Assembly (NCBI GenBank): GCA_038259825.1
Contig: JBBSOK010000008.1
Location: forward strand, 1-38,436
Source of the DNA: JBBSOK01 sp038259825
GTDB taxonomy: Bacteria; Bacteroidota; Bacteroidia; Flavobacteriales; Flavobacteriaceae
DNA: 38,436 bases
Direction of reading: 5' to 3'
Part shown: positions 16,793-24,277 of the stretch, one piece after another
Position numbering within the stretch: the stretch's first letter is position 1
How the letters are laid out: every line of letters begins with the position of its first letter
Translations under genes and position numbers: made by a program
Notes under the pieces: model-generated
What the model was told of the DNA's origin: nothing
Databases searched by the model: none
The model's input: only the letters and a program-made list of their open reading frames with translations

Positions 16793-17794
16793 TTGGCAAA
16801 AAGCGCAAATAGGGATATTATAATTATGGGCGAGCATATTGGGCTTGGTCAAAGCAAAACGCTAAACTTTAGCATTGCAAAATTATATACTTCAACAAAG
16901 GTTGATATTCCTATTATTATTGAGCGCTCCAAAATTCCTGGACCTACCGTTTTAATAACCGCAGGAATCCACGGAGACGAAATAAACGGCGTTGAAATTG
17001 TGCGCCAAGTTATTGCCCGAAAAATAAATAAGCCAAAAAAAGGTACGATAATTTGTATTCCAATATTAAATGTCTTCGGATTTTTAAATGGCGATAGGGC
17101 ATTTCCCGATGGACGGGATTTAAACCGTGTTTTTCCAGGAACCAAAACAGGCTCTTTGGCTAGCCGCGTAGCTTTCAACTTTACCAAAAAGATTTTACCG
17201 CACGCCGATTATTGTTTCGATTTTCATACTGGCGGAGCAAGCAGATTTAATGCAGCACAAGTTAGAGTAAAGCCAGGCGATGAAAATTTATTAAAACTAG
17301 CAAAAGTTTTTAATGCTCCTTTTACATTATTTTCTGGCAATCTGGACAAAAGTTATCGTTCAACCTGCGCAAAAATGAATATCCCAATTCTTCTCTTTGA
17401 AGGTGGGAAAAGCTTAGACAGTAATAAATATATCGCCAAAGAAGGTGTTGAGGGTCTTATGCGAATGCTCAACCATTTGGACATGCTTGGTTCCAAGCAT
17501 ATTGTACCAGAGCCACACGCCAAAACAGTAATAATTAAGAAAAGTAGATGGCTGCGGGCGCAAAAAAGTGGTTTACTACACGTTAAGATAGATTGTAATA
17601 AACACGTGGAAAAAGGAGAATTTTTAGCGACTATTACAGATCCGTATGGCCAAATGAGATTTAAAGTTTTAGCCCCGAATGAAGGTTATATTATTAACGT
17701 AAATCAATCTCCTATTGTTAACCAAGGGGATGCTATATTTCATATTTCTACGGCTAACGAAGTAGATTTGGTTGATGAGGAATTAGAAAATTAA
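16793..17794 (+). CDS. Succinylglutamate desuccinylase/aspartoacylase (AstE/AspA)-like zinc hydrolase
   Basis: A 333-residue zinc-dependent deacylase or carboxypeptidase of the M14-like AstE_AspA family. Zinc ligands are H60 and E63 (GIHGDEINGVE) and H145 (CFDFHTGG), with the likely catalytic E203 (LLFEGG) and substrate-binding DLNRVFPG near 109-116. A C-terminal beta-sandwich like a biotinyl-carrier fold covers about 250-320. Family members remove N-acyl groups from amino acids such as aspartate or glutamate, which fits an enzyme that trims or recycles what RimK adds. The start is TTG at 16793, one base after the rimK stop; an ATG at 16826 (residue 12) is the alternative. It is strongly coupled to the ligase and protease genes. 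Confidence 0.88.
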   Translation: MAKSANRDIIIMGEHIGLGQSKTLNFSIAKLYTSTKVDIPIIIERSKIPGPTVLITAGIHGDEINGVEIVRQVIARKINKPKKGTIICIPILNVFGFLNGDRAFPDGRDLNRVFPGTKTGSLASRVAFNFTKKILPHADYCFDFHTGGASRFNAAQVRVKPGDENLLKLAKVFNAPFTLFSGNLDKSYRSTCAKMNIPILLFEGGKSLDSNKYIAKEGVEGLMRMLNHLDMLGSKHIVPEPHAKTVIIKKSRWLRAQKSGLLHVKIDCNKHVEKGEFLATITDPYGQMRFKVLAPNEGYIINVNQSPIVNQGDAIFHISTANEVDLVDEELEN

Positions 17795-17828
17795 ATACAG
17801 TTTCTTTTATATTCAAACATTTTTCAAT

Positions 17829-18389
17829 TTGAAAAAAAACTCACTTCGGAAAAAATATCAAGAGCTTAGAAATTCACTTTCAGAAGAAGAAGTTGAAGAA
17901 TTAAGCCTTCAAATATCAAATAACCTTTTACAACTAGATATTTGGGATAAAACATATTATCATATTTTTCTTCCTATTCTAAAAAAAAGAGAAGTAAATA
18001 CCGAATTCATTTTACACATTTTGCAAGGCAAGGATAAAAGTGTGATTGTTTCAAAAGCAGATTTTTTAAACAACAAAATGCAAAATTTCTTACTTCAAGA
18101 AAATACAGTTATAAGAATTTCCGAATATGGAATTCCAGAACCTGTTGATGGCATAGAAATTCCCGAAAATAAAATTGAAGTAGTTTTTGTACCACTTTTA
18201 GCTTTTGATGAAAAAGGAAATAGGATTGGTTACGGAAAAGGTTTTTATGATAGATTTTTAAGTAATTGCAGACATGAAACTATAAAAATAGGTATATCAT
18301 TTTTTGAATCAGAGCGCAATATTGAACCTGAAAAACAAGATGTTAGATTAGATTTTTGCATTACTCCAAAAAAAATCTATACCTTTTGA
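17829..18389 (+). CDS. 5-formyltetrahydrofolate cyclo-ligase
   Basis: Converts 5-formyl-THF to 5,10-methenyl-THF using ATP, returning a storage folate to one-carbon metabolism. At 186 residues the length is typical. The N-terminal basic helix (SLRKKYQELRNSL) and the signature GNRIGYGKGFYDRFL near 138-152 are clear, and VVFVPLLAFDEKG precedes it. The start is TTG (17829, TTGAAAAAA), 34 bases after the AstE-like gene, so it is probably the last gene of that operon. No functional link to the ligase cluster is evident; co-transcription may be incidental. Confidence 0.93.
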   Translation: MKKNSLRKKYQELRNSLSEEEVEELSLQISNNLLQLDIWDKTYYHIFLPILKKREVNTEFILHILQGKDKSVIVSKADFLNNKMQNFLLQENTVIRISEYGIPEPVDGIEIPENKIEVVFVPLLAFDEKGNRIGYGKGFYDRFLSNCRHETIKIGISFFESERNIEPEKQDVRLDFCITPKKIYTF

Positions 18390-18435
18390 TAAATTTCTAA
18401 CTATATTTATTGCTCAATCCTAAACCAACCAATTT

Positions 18436-18747
18436 ATGGACAATTTTAACAATCCGCCAATTACTAATCCTCCCGGAGGAGCACCACCAGAAAACTACTT
18501 GGTTTGGTCTATACTGGCAACAATATTTTGCTGTATCCCATTGGGTATTGTAGCAATTATAAAATCTACCAAAGTAAATGAACTGTGGAATCTGGGAGAT
18601 CAAATGGGAGCATTAAAGGCCTCAGCAGACGCTAAAAAATGGACAATTTATGCTGCTATTATCGGACCGATTTTTACGATAATTATGTGGGTTGTAATAA
18701 TGTTTTTCGGTTTTGCTGGTGCACTTTTCGATGCAGGTTCTTACTAA
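18436..18747 (+). CDS. CD225/dispanin family membrane protein
   Basis: A 103-residue protein with a short Pro/Asn-rich N terminus and two hydrophobic segments. The first (NYLVWSILATIFCCIPLGIV, 21-40) carries the double Cys typical of the CD225/dispanin family, which includes animal interferon-induced transmembrane proteins. The loop AIIKSTKVNELWNLGDQMGA is also characteristic. Bacterial members have no settled role. Its 3' end overlaps the next gene by 17 bases, so the pair is translationally coupled. Confidence 0.88.
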   Translation: MDNFNNPPITNPPGGAPPENYLVWSILATIFCCIPLGIVAIIKSTKVNELWNLGDQMGALKASADAKKWTIYAAIIGPIFTIIMWVVIMFFGFAGALFDAGSY

Positions 18748-19147
18748 GAAAAAATTAATTGCCGCCCTAATTGTTTTTAGCATTTTGGGTGGCTTTTTGC
18801 TATTGTATTCTTTCAACCCTTCCACAAATACTTTTTTTCTCCCTTGTCCTTTTCATCATTTAACTGGCTTAAACTGTCCTGGATGTGGGTCTCAAAGAGC
18901 GTTGCACCATCTTTTTCATTTAGAGTTTCTTACAGCTTTTAAATATAATCCATTAATGGTCTTGACAATGCCATTAGTAATATATGCATTGGGAGTTACT
19001 TTCTATAATTTTATATTTGGAACGAACCATAGATTAAAACTTTTTTACAATAATTGGTTTATTTGGGGCTTTCTTATTATAACCGTTATATTTTGGATAT
19101 TGCGAAACGTACCGTATTTTCCATTCAATCTACTGGCGCCAACATAA
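18731..19147 (+). CDS. DUF2752 membrane protein
   Basis: 138 residues from the ATG at 18731, with about three transmembrane helices. The hallmark is a Cys-rich loop: PCPFHHLTGLNCPGCGSQRA. These cysteines and histidines could bind a metal or form disulfides, but the function is unknown. A TTG at 18713 would add six residues; I prefer the ATG, which lies inside the end of the dispanin gene (17-base overlap). The two membrane proteins probably work together. Confidence 0.85.
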   Translation: MQVLTKKKLIAALIVFSILGGFLLLYSFNPSTNTFFLPCPFHHLTGLNCPGCGSQRALHHLFHLEFLTAFKYNPLMVLTMPLVIYALGVTFYNFIFGTNHRLKLFYNNWFIWGFLIITVIFWILRNVPYFPFNLLAPT

Positions 19148-19225
19148 TAATTTTCTCATCAAAATATTTTATCGTTCTATTAATAAAGGTATGCCAACAC
19201 ACACCTATTAAAGGACGTAAATATT

Positions 19226-19262
19226 TATCTTTGCTTGGTTTAAGTTCAGACTTCAATCTGAA
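19226..19262 (+). promoter_or_regulatory. Candidate promoter and leader hairpin for the bacilliredoxin gene
   Basis: TATCTTTG (19226-19233) fully matches the -7 box TAnnTTTG; no TTG lies at the proper upstream distance. About 12 bases further, TTCAGA/TCTGAA (19245-19250 with 19257-19262) forms a short hairpin followed by TTTTTATTTT. This could be a weak terminator for the upstream DUF2752 gene or a leader structure of the bacilliredoxin mRNA (ATG at 19304). Confidence 0.4.
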
Positions 19263-19303
19263 TTTTTATTTTAGTTATAAGTTTCATTTAAAAAATTAAA
19301 AAT

Positions 19304-19717
19304 ATGTACCCAGCAGAATTAGTAAAACCAATGCGTGAAGATCTTACGAAAATCGGTTTTTCAGAATTATATACAGAAGCAGATGTTGCCAATGCCCTTA
19401 AAAAAGAAGGAACAACCTTAGTGGTTGTTAATTCGGTTTGTGGTTGTGCTGCAGCAAATGCAAGACCAGGCGCTCGTATGTCCCTTCAAAATACAAAACA
19501 TCCAGATCATTTAGTAACTGTTTTTGCAGGTGTGGACCGTGAAGCGGTAGATGCAGCAAGAGCGGCAATGGTTCCTTTTCCTCCAAGTTCACCAAGTATG
19601 GCTCTTTTTAAAGATGGAGAGTTAGTGCACATGTTAGAGCGCCATCACATTGAAGGCAGACCGGCAGATATGATTGCTGAAAACCTAAAAGGAGCTTATA
19701 ACGAGTTTTGTAGTTAA
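19304..19717 (+). CDS. BrxA/BrxB family bacilliredoxin (YphP/YqiW-like)
   Basis: A 137-residue thioredoxin-fold protein of the former DUF1094 family. The active-site CxC is C46-G-C48 in VNSVCGCAAANARPG, as in BrxA/BrxB. The beginning MYPAELVKPMREDL and the end HIEGRPADMIAENLKGAYNEFC are family-typical. In Firmicutes these remove bacillithiol from oxidised proteins in the cytoplasm. Whether this organism makes bacillithiol cannot be told here. The start is ATG at 19304. A small membrane protein gene follows after 18 bases and probably shares its transcript. Confidence 0.92.
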   Translation: MYPAELVKPMREDLTKIGFSELYTEADVANALKKEGTTLVVVNSVCGCAAANARPGARMSLQNTKHPDHLVTVFAGVDREAVDAARAAMVPFPPSSPSMALFKDGELVHMLERHHIEGRPADMIAENLKGAYNEFCS

Positions 19718-19735
19718 TAACTGATTACACGATTT

Positions 19736-19963
19736 ATGTCTTTGACTAAACCGCTTACAATAGTTGTGGGCATTATAGCACTTGGAGCTTTAGGTTATAA
19801 TTTTTATGACAATCCTGAAGTTTCCCATCTTTTTGGAAAAGAAATAAATGATTGGTTGTACCGAGCATTTTGGATGGTAATAATTGGACTTTGCATTTAT
19901 AATTATATTTACATTGACCAAAACACCCTAAAAGATAGGTCCAAAAAAAAGAGAATTAAATAA
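19736..19963 (+). CDS. Small two-helix membrane protein, unrecognised
   Basis: 75 residues, with two hydrophobic helices (about 6-24 and 44-60) separated by a polar loop with NPEVSHLFGKEINDW, and a strongly basic tail (RSKKKRIK) that would sit on the cytoplasmic side. I do not recognise a named family. It begins 18 bases after the bacilliredoxin stop and is followed by a terminator, so it appears to be the second gene of a two-gene unit. Confidence 0.65.
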   Translation: MSLTKPLTIVVGIIALGALGYNFYDNPEVSHLFGKEINDWLYRAFWMVIIGLCIYNYIYIDQNTLKDRSKKKRIK

Positions 19964-19981
19964 TTTTCAAATTTTTATCAT

Positions 19982-20022
19982 AAAGAAACCGCTTCTAATT
20001 TAGGGCGGTTTTCTTATTTTTG
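19982..20022 (+). terminator. Terminator after the bacilliredoxin pair, overlapping a -7 box for plsC
   Basis: AAGAAACCGC pairs with GCGGTTTTCTT (19983-19992 with 20006-20016, one bulged T), with a T-rich tail. The tail itself contains TATTTTTG (20015-20022), a full match to the -7 promoter box, ending eight bases before the acyltransferase ATG at 20030. Terminator and promoter may therefore overlap. No -33 TTG is present, so the promoter half is tentative. Confidence 0.6.
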
Positions 20023-20029
20023 ATGTGTA

Positions 20030-20773
20030 ATGAAATTACTGCTAAAACTTTTAAGCTTCCCTTTTTCAATACTATTTTGGCTACTTTTTGGGCTGTCAAT
20101 TGTAGTTTTTCATCCAGTACAATGGCTTTGCTTCAATATCTTTGGTTATCAAGCACATAAAAAAAGTGTGGATTACCTCAACTTTTGTTTAACCAGAATC
20201 CAACACATTCTTTTCGTAAGATATAAGATTCAAATAAACAGCAATATCCCTAAGAATGTACCGATTTTAATAGTTAGCAATCATCAAAGTTTATTTGATA
20301 TTCCACCTATAATCTGGTTTCTGCGCAGATACCACCCAAAATTTATTAGTAAAGTTGAATTGGGAAAAGGAATACCATCAATCTCCTATAATTTAAAACA
20401 CGGCGGTTCTATTTTAATTGATAGAAATAAACCTGAAGAAGCAGTTTTATCAATGTCTGAATTTTCAAAATATCTTACAAAATTTAATAGGAGCGGTGTT
20501 ATTTTTCCGGAAGGAACACGAAGTAGAACCGGCGTACCAAAACCGTTTAAACCAAAAGGACTTACAACTTTAATTGAAAATATGCCAAGTGGCTACATTT
20601 TACCTGTAACAATAAACAATTCGTGGAAGCTTCAACGTTTCGGCTTTTTTCCAATGCCTTTGGGAGTAAAATTTGAAATGACCTTGCACCCATCTTTAAA
20701 AATTTCAGAATATAAAACTGAAGTTTTAATTGAAAAAGTTGAAGAAATTATTACTTCAAAAATTGATAATTAG
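20030..20773 (+). CDS. 1-acylglycerol-3-phosphate acyltransferase (PlsC family)
   Basis: Transfers an acyl group to lysophosphatidate or a related lysolipid at the inner membrane in phospholipid synthesis. At 247 residues, it has an N-terminal hydrophobic helix (about 8-30), then the catalytic NHQSLFD motif (H85, D90) and FPEGTRSR, the phosphate-binding motif, about 70 residues later. Both are intact. ATG at 20030 follows a terminator closely. The HD hydrolase gene follows after 38 bases. Bacteroidota often carry several PlsC-like enzymes, so the exact acceptor is uncertain. Confidence 0.9.
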   Translation: MKLLLKLLSFPFSILFWLLFGLSIVVFHPVQWLCFNIFGYQAHKKSVDYLNFCLTRIQHILFVRYKIQINSNIPKNVPILIVSNHQSLFDIPPIIWFLRRYHPKFISKVELGKGIPSISYNLKHGGSILIDRNKPEEAVLSMSEFSKYLTKFNRSGVIFPEGTRSRTGVPKPFKPKGLTTLIENMPSGYILPVTINNSWKLQRFGFFPMPLGVKFEMTLHPSLKISEYKTEVLIEKVEEIITSKIDN

Positions 20774-20811
20774 AAATTCCTAAACTTCTGTAAACCTTAA
20801 TAACTTCTACA

Positions 20812-21465
20812 TTGAAAACTGAAGCCTTACTTTTAAACGCAATAAATTTCGTAAAAACCGAGCTTAAAGATGCAGAAGGTGGGCATGATTGGTTTCATAT
20901 TGAGCGGGTTTATAAAAATTCACTTTTAATTGCTTCCACTGAAAAGGTAAATTTGCTTGTAGTTTCGCTTGGCGCATTGCTTCACGATATTGCCGATTCA
21001 AAATTTCATGATGGTGATGAAACCCTTGGACCGAAAAAAGCAAAAGATTTTCTCATTTCCCAAAATGTTTCTGCTGAAATTATCGATCACGTTTTAAAGA
21101 TTATTGAAAATATCTCATTTAAAGGCGGAAATAAAGAACAAATTTTTACTTCAAAAGAATTGGATGTTGTTCAAGATGCAGATAGGCTTGATGCGTTGGG
21201 AGCAATTGGTATTGCTAGAGCTTTTAACTACGGAGGATTTAAAAACCGAAAGCTCTACGATCCAGAAATTGAACCAAATTTAAACATGACACCTACAGAA
21301 TATAAAAATTCCAAAGCACCAACAATTAATCATTTTTACGAAAAACTATTGCTTTTAAAAGTTAAGATGAATACTGAAACAGGCAAGAAAATTGCTGAAG
21401 AAAGGCATAAATATATGGAAGGTTTTCTCGACCAATTTTATGCAGAATGGAATGGCAAAAAATAA
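20812..21465 (+). CDS. HD-domain metal-dependent phosphohydrolase
   Basis: 217 residues with the HD superfamily metal site: H25 in GGHDWFHIERV, the H58-D59 pair in GALLHDIADSKF, a further His region (DHVLKIIENISFKGG), and the last Asp in VVQDADRLDALGAIGIARAF. It resembles the YedJ-like HD proteins of unknown substrate, probably nucleotide or phosphate ester hydrolases. It starts at TTG (20812, TTGAAAACT) with no ATG nearby in frame. It ends immediately before a strong bidirectional terminator. Confidence 0.85.
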   Translation: MKTEALLLNAINFVKTELKDAEGGHDWFHIERVYKNSLLIASTEKVNLLVVSLGALLHDIADSKFHDGDETLGPKKAKDFLISQNVSAEIIDHVLKIIENISFKGGNKEQIFTSKELDVVQDADRLDALGAIGIARAFNYGGFKNRKLYDPEIEPNLNMTPTEYKNSKAPTINHFYEKLLLLKVKMNTETGKKIAEERHKYMEGFLDQFYAEWNGKK

Positions 21466-21495
21466 AAAATGCCGAAGCTTAAGCTTCGGCATTTT
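21466..21495. terminator. Bidirectional terminator (30-bp perfect palindrome)
   Basis: AAAATGCCGAAGCTT is followed directly by its exact inverse AAGCTTCGGCATTTT. The central stem GCCGAAGC/GCTTCGGC with a TTAA loop has A/T runs on both sides, so it terminates both the HD gene (+) and the convergent S9 peptidase gene (-), whose stop lies 21 bases away. Confidence 0.9.
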
Positions 21496-21516
21496 CAAAT
21501 TAGAAAAATTTTAAAT

Positions 21517-23814
21517 TTACTTTTTAACAGGTTTCATCTCATCAACCTTTAAGTGTTCAGCATAAAAGCCCATCATAGACTCATAAAGAGCTAATTGGTT
21601 TTCTTCTTTACCATACCCGTGTCCTTCATCATATTTTACCATATAAGGAACTTCAACACCACGAGCTCTTAAGCTTTCAACTATTTGATCTGCTTCATTA
21701 ATATTTACACGAGGATCGTTCGCGCCTTGAACCACGAACAACGGTTTTACAATTTTGTCTACGTGCAAGGCTGGAGAAATTTCATCCATTATTGCTTTTT
21801 CTTCAGGTATTTCTGGGTTGTACCAAATTTTATAAAGTAACTGACGATATTTTTCCCAGTAAGGAGGAATGGTTCCCATAAAAGTATTAAGGTTACTTAC
21901 GCCAACATAATCTACACCACAAGCATATAAATCTGGCGTTTTTGTCATACCACGTAACACGGCGTAACCACCGTGGCTTCCACCATAAATTGCAACTTTA
22001 TCCTTGTCTACCCATCCTTCTTTAATCACGTAAGCCAATCCATCTTCAACATCATCCATTGCTTTTCTTCCTATTTGACCAAAACCAGCTGTTAAAAATT
22101 CTTTACCATAACCGCCAGATATTCTAAAGTTTACGTGCAAAGTTGCATAACCTCTACTTGCAAATAATTGAGCTTCAGGATTAAAGCCCCAGCTATCTCT
22201 TACACCTTGCGGGCCGCCGTGAGGATTAACAATTAAAGGTAATTTTTGACCTTTTTTGTAATCTTGTGGTAAAGTAATGTAGCCGTGAATGGTTAAACCA
22301 TCTCTACTTTTAAAGGATATTGGCTTCATAGTTGCCATATCTTCTGACTTTAAATGTGGCAATAATTTGTAAAGCAATTTAACTTCGTCTTTTGCAATGT
22401 CATACAGATAATATTCCCCAACAATTTTATCGCTAGTTAGTGCGACCATATATTTAGACTCATCATCAGTTTTTCCAACAGTAAAGAATTGCTTGTCGCC
22501 AAATTCCTTTTTAAGACGTGCATAAATCTTTTTGTAGGTTTCACTTACAGGAATCACATTTGTTTTCTCACCTTGATAGCTGTAAAAATCTATTTCATAA
22601 TCACGATTTTTAGATAATGAAATTCCTGAAACATCATATTCATCATTTTTATAAAGCGTTTTTATTTTTTTATTTGCTTTAAGATCATATAATTGAATTT
22701 CAGTTTTATCACTGTTCAAATTCGAAACAACATAGGCTTCATCTGGATTGCTGCTTGCTGGATTAAAATCGCTTATATTAAACGAATCTTCAAAACTTGT
22801 AACCATTAATTGTTTGAATTCTCCTTCTACTTTATAAAGCACTTCAATATTAATTCCATCAACAATTCTTGAAACGGAACGTAAATTTCCTTTTTGATCG
22901 AAGCTATAACCAGCAACTGGTGGCTCACCTTCTTTTACTGTGTATAATTTTTTAGCTTCACCTGTATTTATATTCAATAAATAAGGCTCTTCTTGTTGTA
23001 GATTATCCTTATTCATCTGCACGATAATATTGGCTTCATCGTCCTTCAATAATTCTAACACATCAACTTTTACACCTTCAAAAGGGGTTAGTTCTTTTTT
23101 ATTTTCACCCGTAACATCTACACCAAATAAGTGGTAGTTTTCATTTCCGCCTTTATCTTGAAGGTATAAAATTCGGTTGTCGTTAGCCCAAAAATAGCCG
23201 CGTATTAAATCTTCTTCTTGTTTGATTAACAAGGTTTCTTTTTGTGTAGCCGTTTCCTTAAGATAAACATCGCGCTCACCACTTTCGCGTCTTTTCATAT
23301 AGCTTATAAACGTTCCGTCTGGCGATAGTTTAAATGAATATGCTTCTGGCGTTTTAAAATAATCCGCAACCGTATATTTATAATTGCCTTTTGCCTTGGC
23401 CGCCAATTTTGCCAAATCTTCATCAGACGAGGGCAAAGTCGTATTTCCTGGCTTGGTTTTTACGGTTTTTGTAAGTGTAAGCGGTAATTTCTGTCCCATT
23501 TGTTCGTATGTTCCTTCAATATTTTCGCCAGAAAGTGTCCCTATATAGGTCATTTTCATTTTGGCAGAAGTGATTGTAACTTGATTATCCTGCAATATTA
23601 CAGAATCAAGTTCAATACCGCTTGCTCCTTGCATAGGAACATCTAAAGTTGCTATGTAACCATCGCCACTTGGGGTTATGTTTACAATGAGTTCCATCTG
23701 CATTCCTTGCACATCTAATATGCCCGCGTAGGAACCATTTAATTCTTGCGCACCCAAATTTGCTGAAAGTATCAGCATAATAAGTGCTAAAGTGTAATTT
23801 ACAATTGTTGTCAT
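21517..23814 (-). CDS. S9 prolyl-oligopeptidase-type serine peptidase with extra N-terminal domain
   Basis: A 765-residue exported peptidase with a signal peptide (ending near ANLGAQ, residue 23). Residues about 24-115 form a beta-rich domain (GSYAGILDVQGMQMELIV, TYIGTLSGENIEGTYEQMGQ) that I associate with the front of secreted alpha/beta hydrolases, not S9 peptidases. A beta-propeller (about 150-500) and the catalytic alpha/beta hydrolase domain follow. The triad is S613 (GGSHGGYAV), D700 (GANDPRVN) and H732 (DEGHGYGKEEN). It probably cleaves peptides in the periplasm. ATG at 23814. Two tiny membrane-protein genes end 12 bases upstream on the same strand and may be co-transcribed. Confidence 0.92.
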   Translation of the reverse strand: MTTIVNYTLALIMLILSANLGAQELNGSYAGILDVQGMQMELIVNITPSGDGYIATLDVPMQGASGIELDSVILQDNQVTITSAKMKMTYIGTLSGENIEGTYEQMGQKLPLTLTKTVKTKPGNTTLPSSDEDLAKLAAKAKGNYKYTVADYFKTPEAYSFKLSPDGTFISYMKRRESGERDVYLKETATQKETLLIKQEEDLIRGYFWANDNRILYLQDKGGNENYHLFGVDVTGENKKELTPFEGVKVDVLELLKDDEANIIVQMNKDNLQQEEPYLLNINTGEAKKLYTVKEGEPPVAGYSFDQKGNLRSVSRIVDGINIEVLYKVEGEFKQLMVTSFEDSFNISDFNPASSNPDEAYVVSNLNSDKTEIQLYDLKANKKIKTLYKNDEYDVSGISLSKNRDYEIDFYSYQGEKTNVIPVSETYKKIYARLKKEFGDKQFFTVGKTDDESKYMVALTSDKIVGEYYLYDIAKDEVKLLYKLLPHLKSEDMATMKPISFKSRDGLTIHGYITLPQDYKKGQKLPLIVNPHGGPQGVRDSWGFNPEAQLFASRGYATLHVNFRISGGYGKEFLTAGFGQIGRKAMDDVEDGLAYVIKEGWVDKDKVAIYGGSHGGYAVLRGMTKTPDLYACGVDYVGVSNLNTFMGTIPPYWEKYRQLLYKIWYNPEIPEEKAIMDEISPALHVDKIVKPLFVVQGANDPRVNINEADQIVESLRARGVEVPYMVKYDEGHGYGKEENQLALYESMMGFYAEHLKVDEMKPVKK

Positions 23815-23826
23815 AATAAGCTGGTT

Positions 23827-23967
23827 TTAAAAGATTAGTTGAATTAATAGATAAATTGTTACACCTGCAACTAATCCAATTATAAATTTAATGATCTGGA
23901 TTTTAGTTGGGGTTTTAGTTTTGTATTCCACATTTTCAATGACAGAATTTGTTTTTTTATTTTCCAT
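23827..23967 (-). CDS. Tiny single-pass membrane protein, 46 residues, unrecognised
   Basis: Reads from ATG at 23967 to TAA at 23827. The first 24 residues are polar and charged (MENKKTNSVIENVEYKTKTP), followed by one clean hydrophobic helix (about 25-46, FIIGLVAGVTIYLLIQLIF) reaching the C terminus, so it is probably a tail-anchored or single-pass inner-membrane peptide. The start lies one base from the stop of the even smaller gene 23969-24067, and the stop is 12 bases from the S9 peptidase ATG. The tight packing and protein-like composition argue for a real gene. The function is unknown. Confidence 0.6.
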   Translation of the reverse strand: MENKKTNSVIENVEYKTKTPTKIQIIKFIIGLVAGVTIYLLIQLIF

Positions 23968-23968
23968 A

Positions 23969-24067
23969 TTAGTGATTTTGAAGGTGAATATATTGCGTTA
24001 CAAAAATGTAACCGATAAATCCGAACGCTATAAAAATTAAGATTGTGTTTGTTTTTGAGTTTTTCAT
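23969..24067 (-). CDS. Tiny single-pass membrane protein, 32 residues, unrecognised
   Basis: Reads from ATG at 24067 to TAA at 23969. A short polar start (MKNSKTNT) is followed by a hydrophobic helix (IFIAFGFIGYIFV, about 11-23) and a polar end. Its first residues resemble those of the next gene (MENKKTNSVI versus MKNSKTNTIL), so the two may be related. The spacing between them is one base. An overlapping longer minus-strand frame at 23880-24137 is less convincing: it lacks a clear hydrophobic pattern and would exclude both. Confidence 0.5.
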   Translation of the reverse strand: MKNSKTNTILIFIAFGFIGYIFVTQYIHLQNH

Positions 24068-24100
24068 AATATTTGGTTTTGGTTTTTATTTCTGAAACAA

Positions 24101-24223
24101 ATGTCCAATACAAAACACTATAATAAAAGAGAAGCAAACCCAGATTTAGGAAATTGGGGAGTTAAAGAAAGCGCAGAAAAGCCCTCTAATAATAGCGTTT
24201 CAAGGAATTTAGAAAATTTTTGA
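24101..24223 (+). CDS. Possible 40-residue hydrophilic protein
   Basis: A forward reading frame from ATG 24101 to TGA 24221-24223, divergent from the two tiny membrane-protein genes. The product is polar and looks protein-like (HYNKREANPDLGNWGVKE, then Ser/Asn-rich), with a balanced composition unlike random AT-rich translation. No promoter box with a full consensus is present, and I do not recognise the family. It is the only candidate gene in the 24068-24277 gap. Confidence 0.35.
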   Translation: MSNTKHYNKREANPDLGNWGVKESAEKPSNNSVSRNLENF

Positions 24224-24277
24224 AAGTAATAATATTCCAAACCCCATATTTATAAATTTAGGGTTGGAAAGTGATTT

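Noticed and set aside
23880..24137. 85-codon minus-strand frame
   Set aside because: It overlaps the two tiny membrane-protein genes in another frame, has no clear hydrophobic or domain pattern, and would break their tight spacing.
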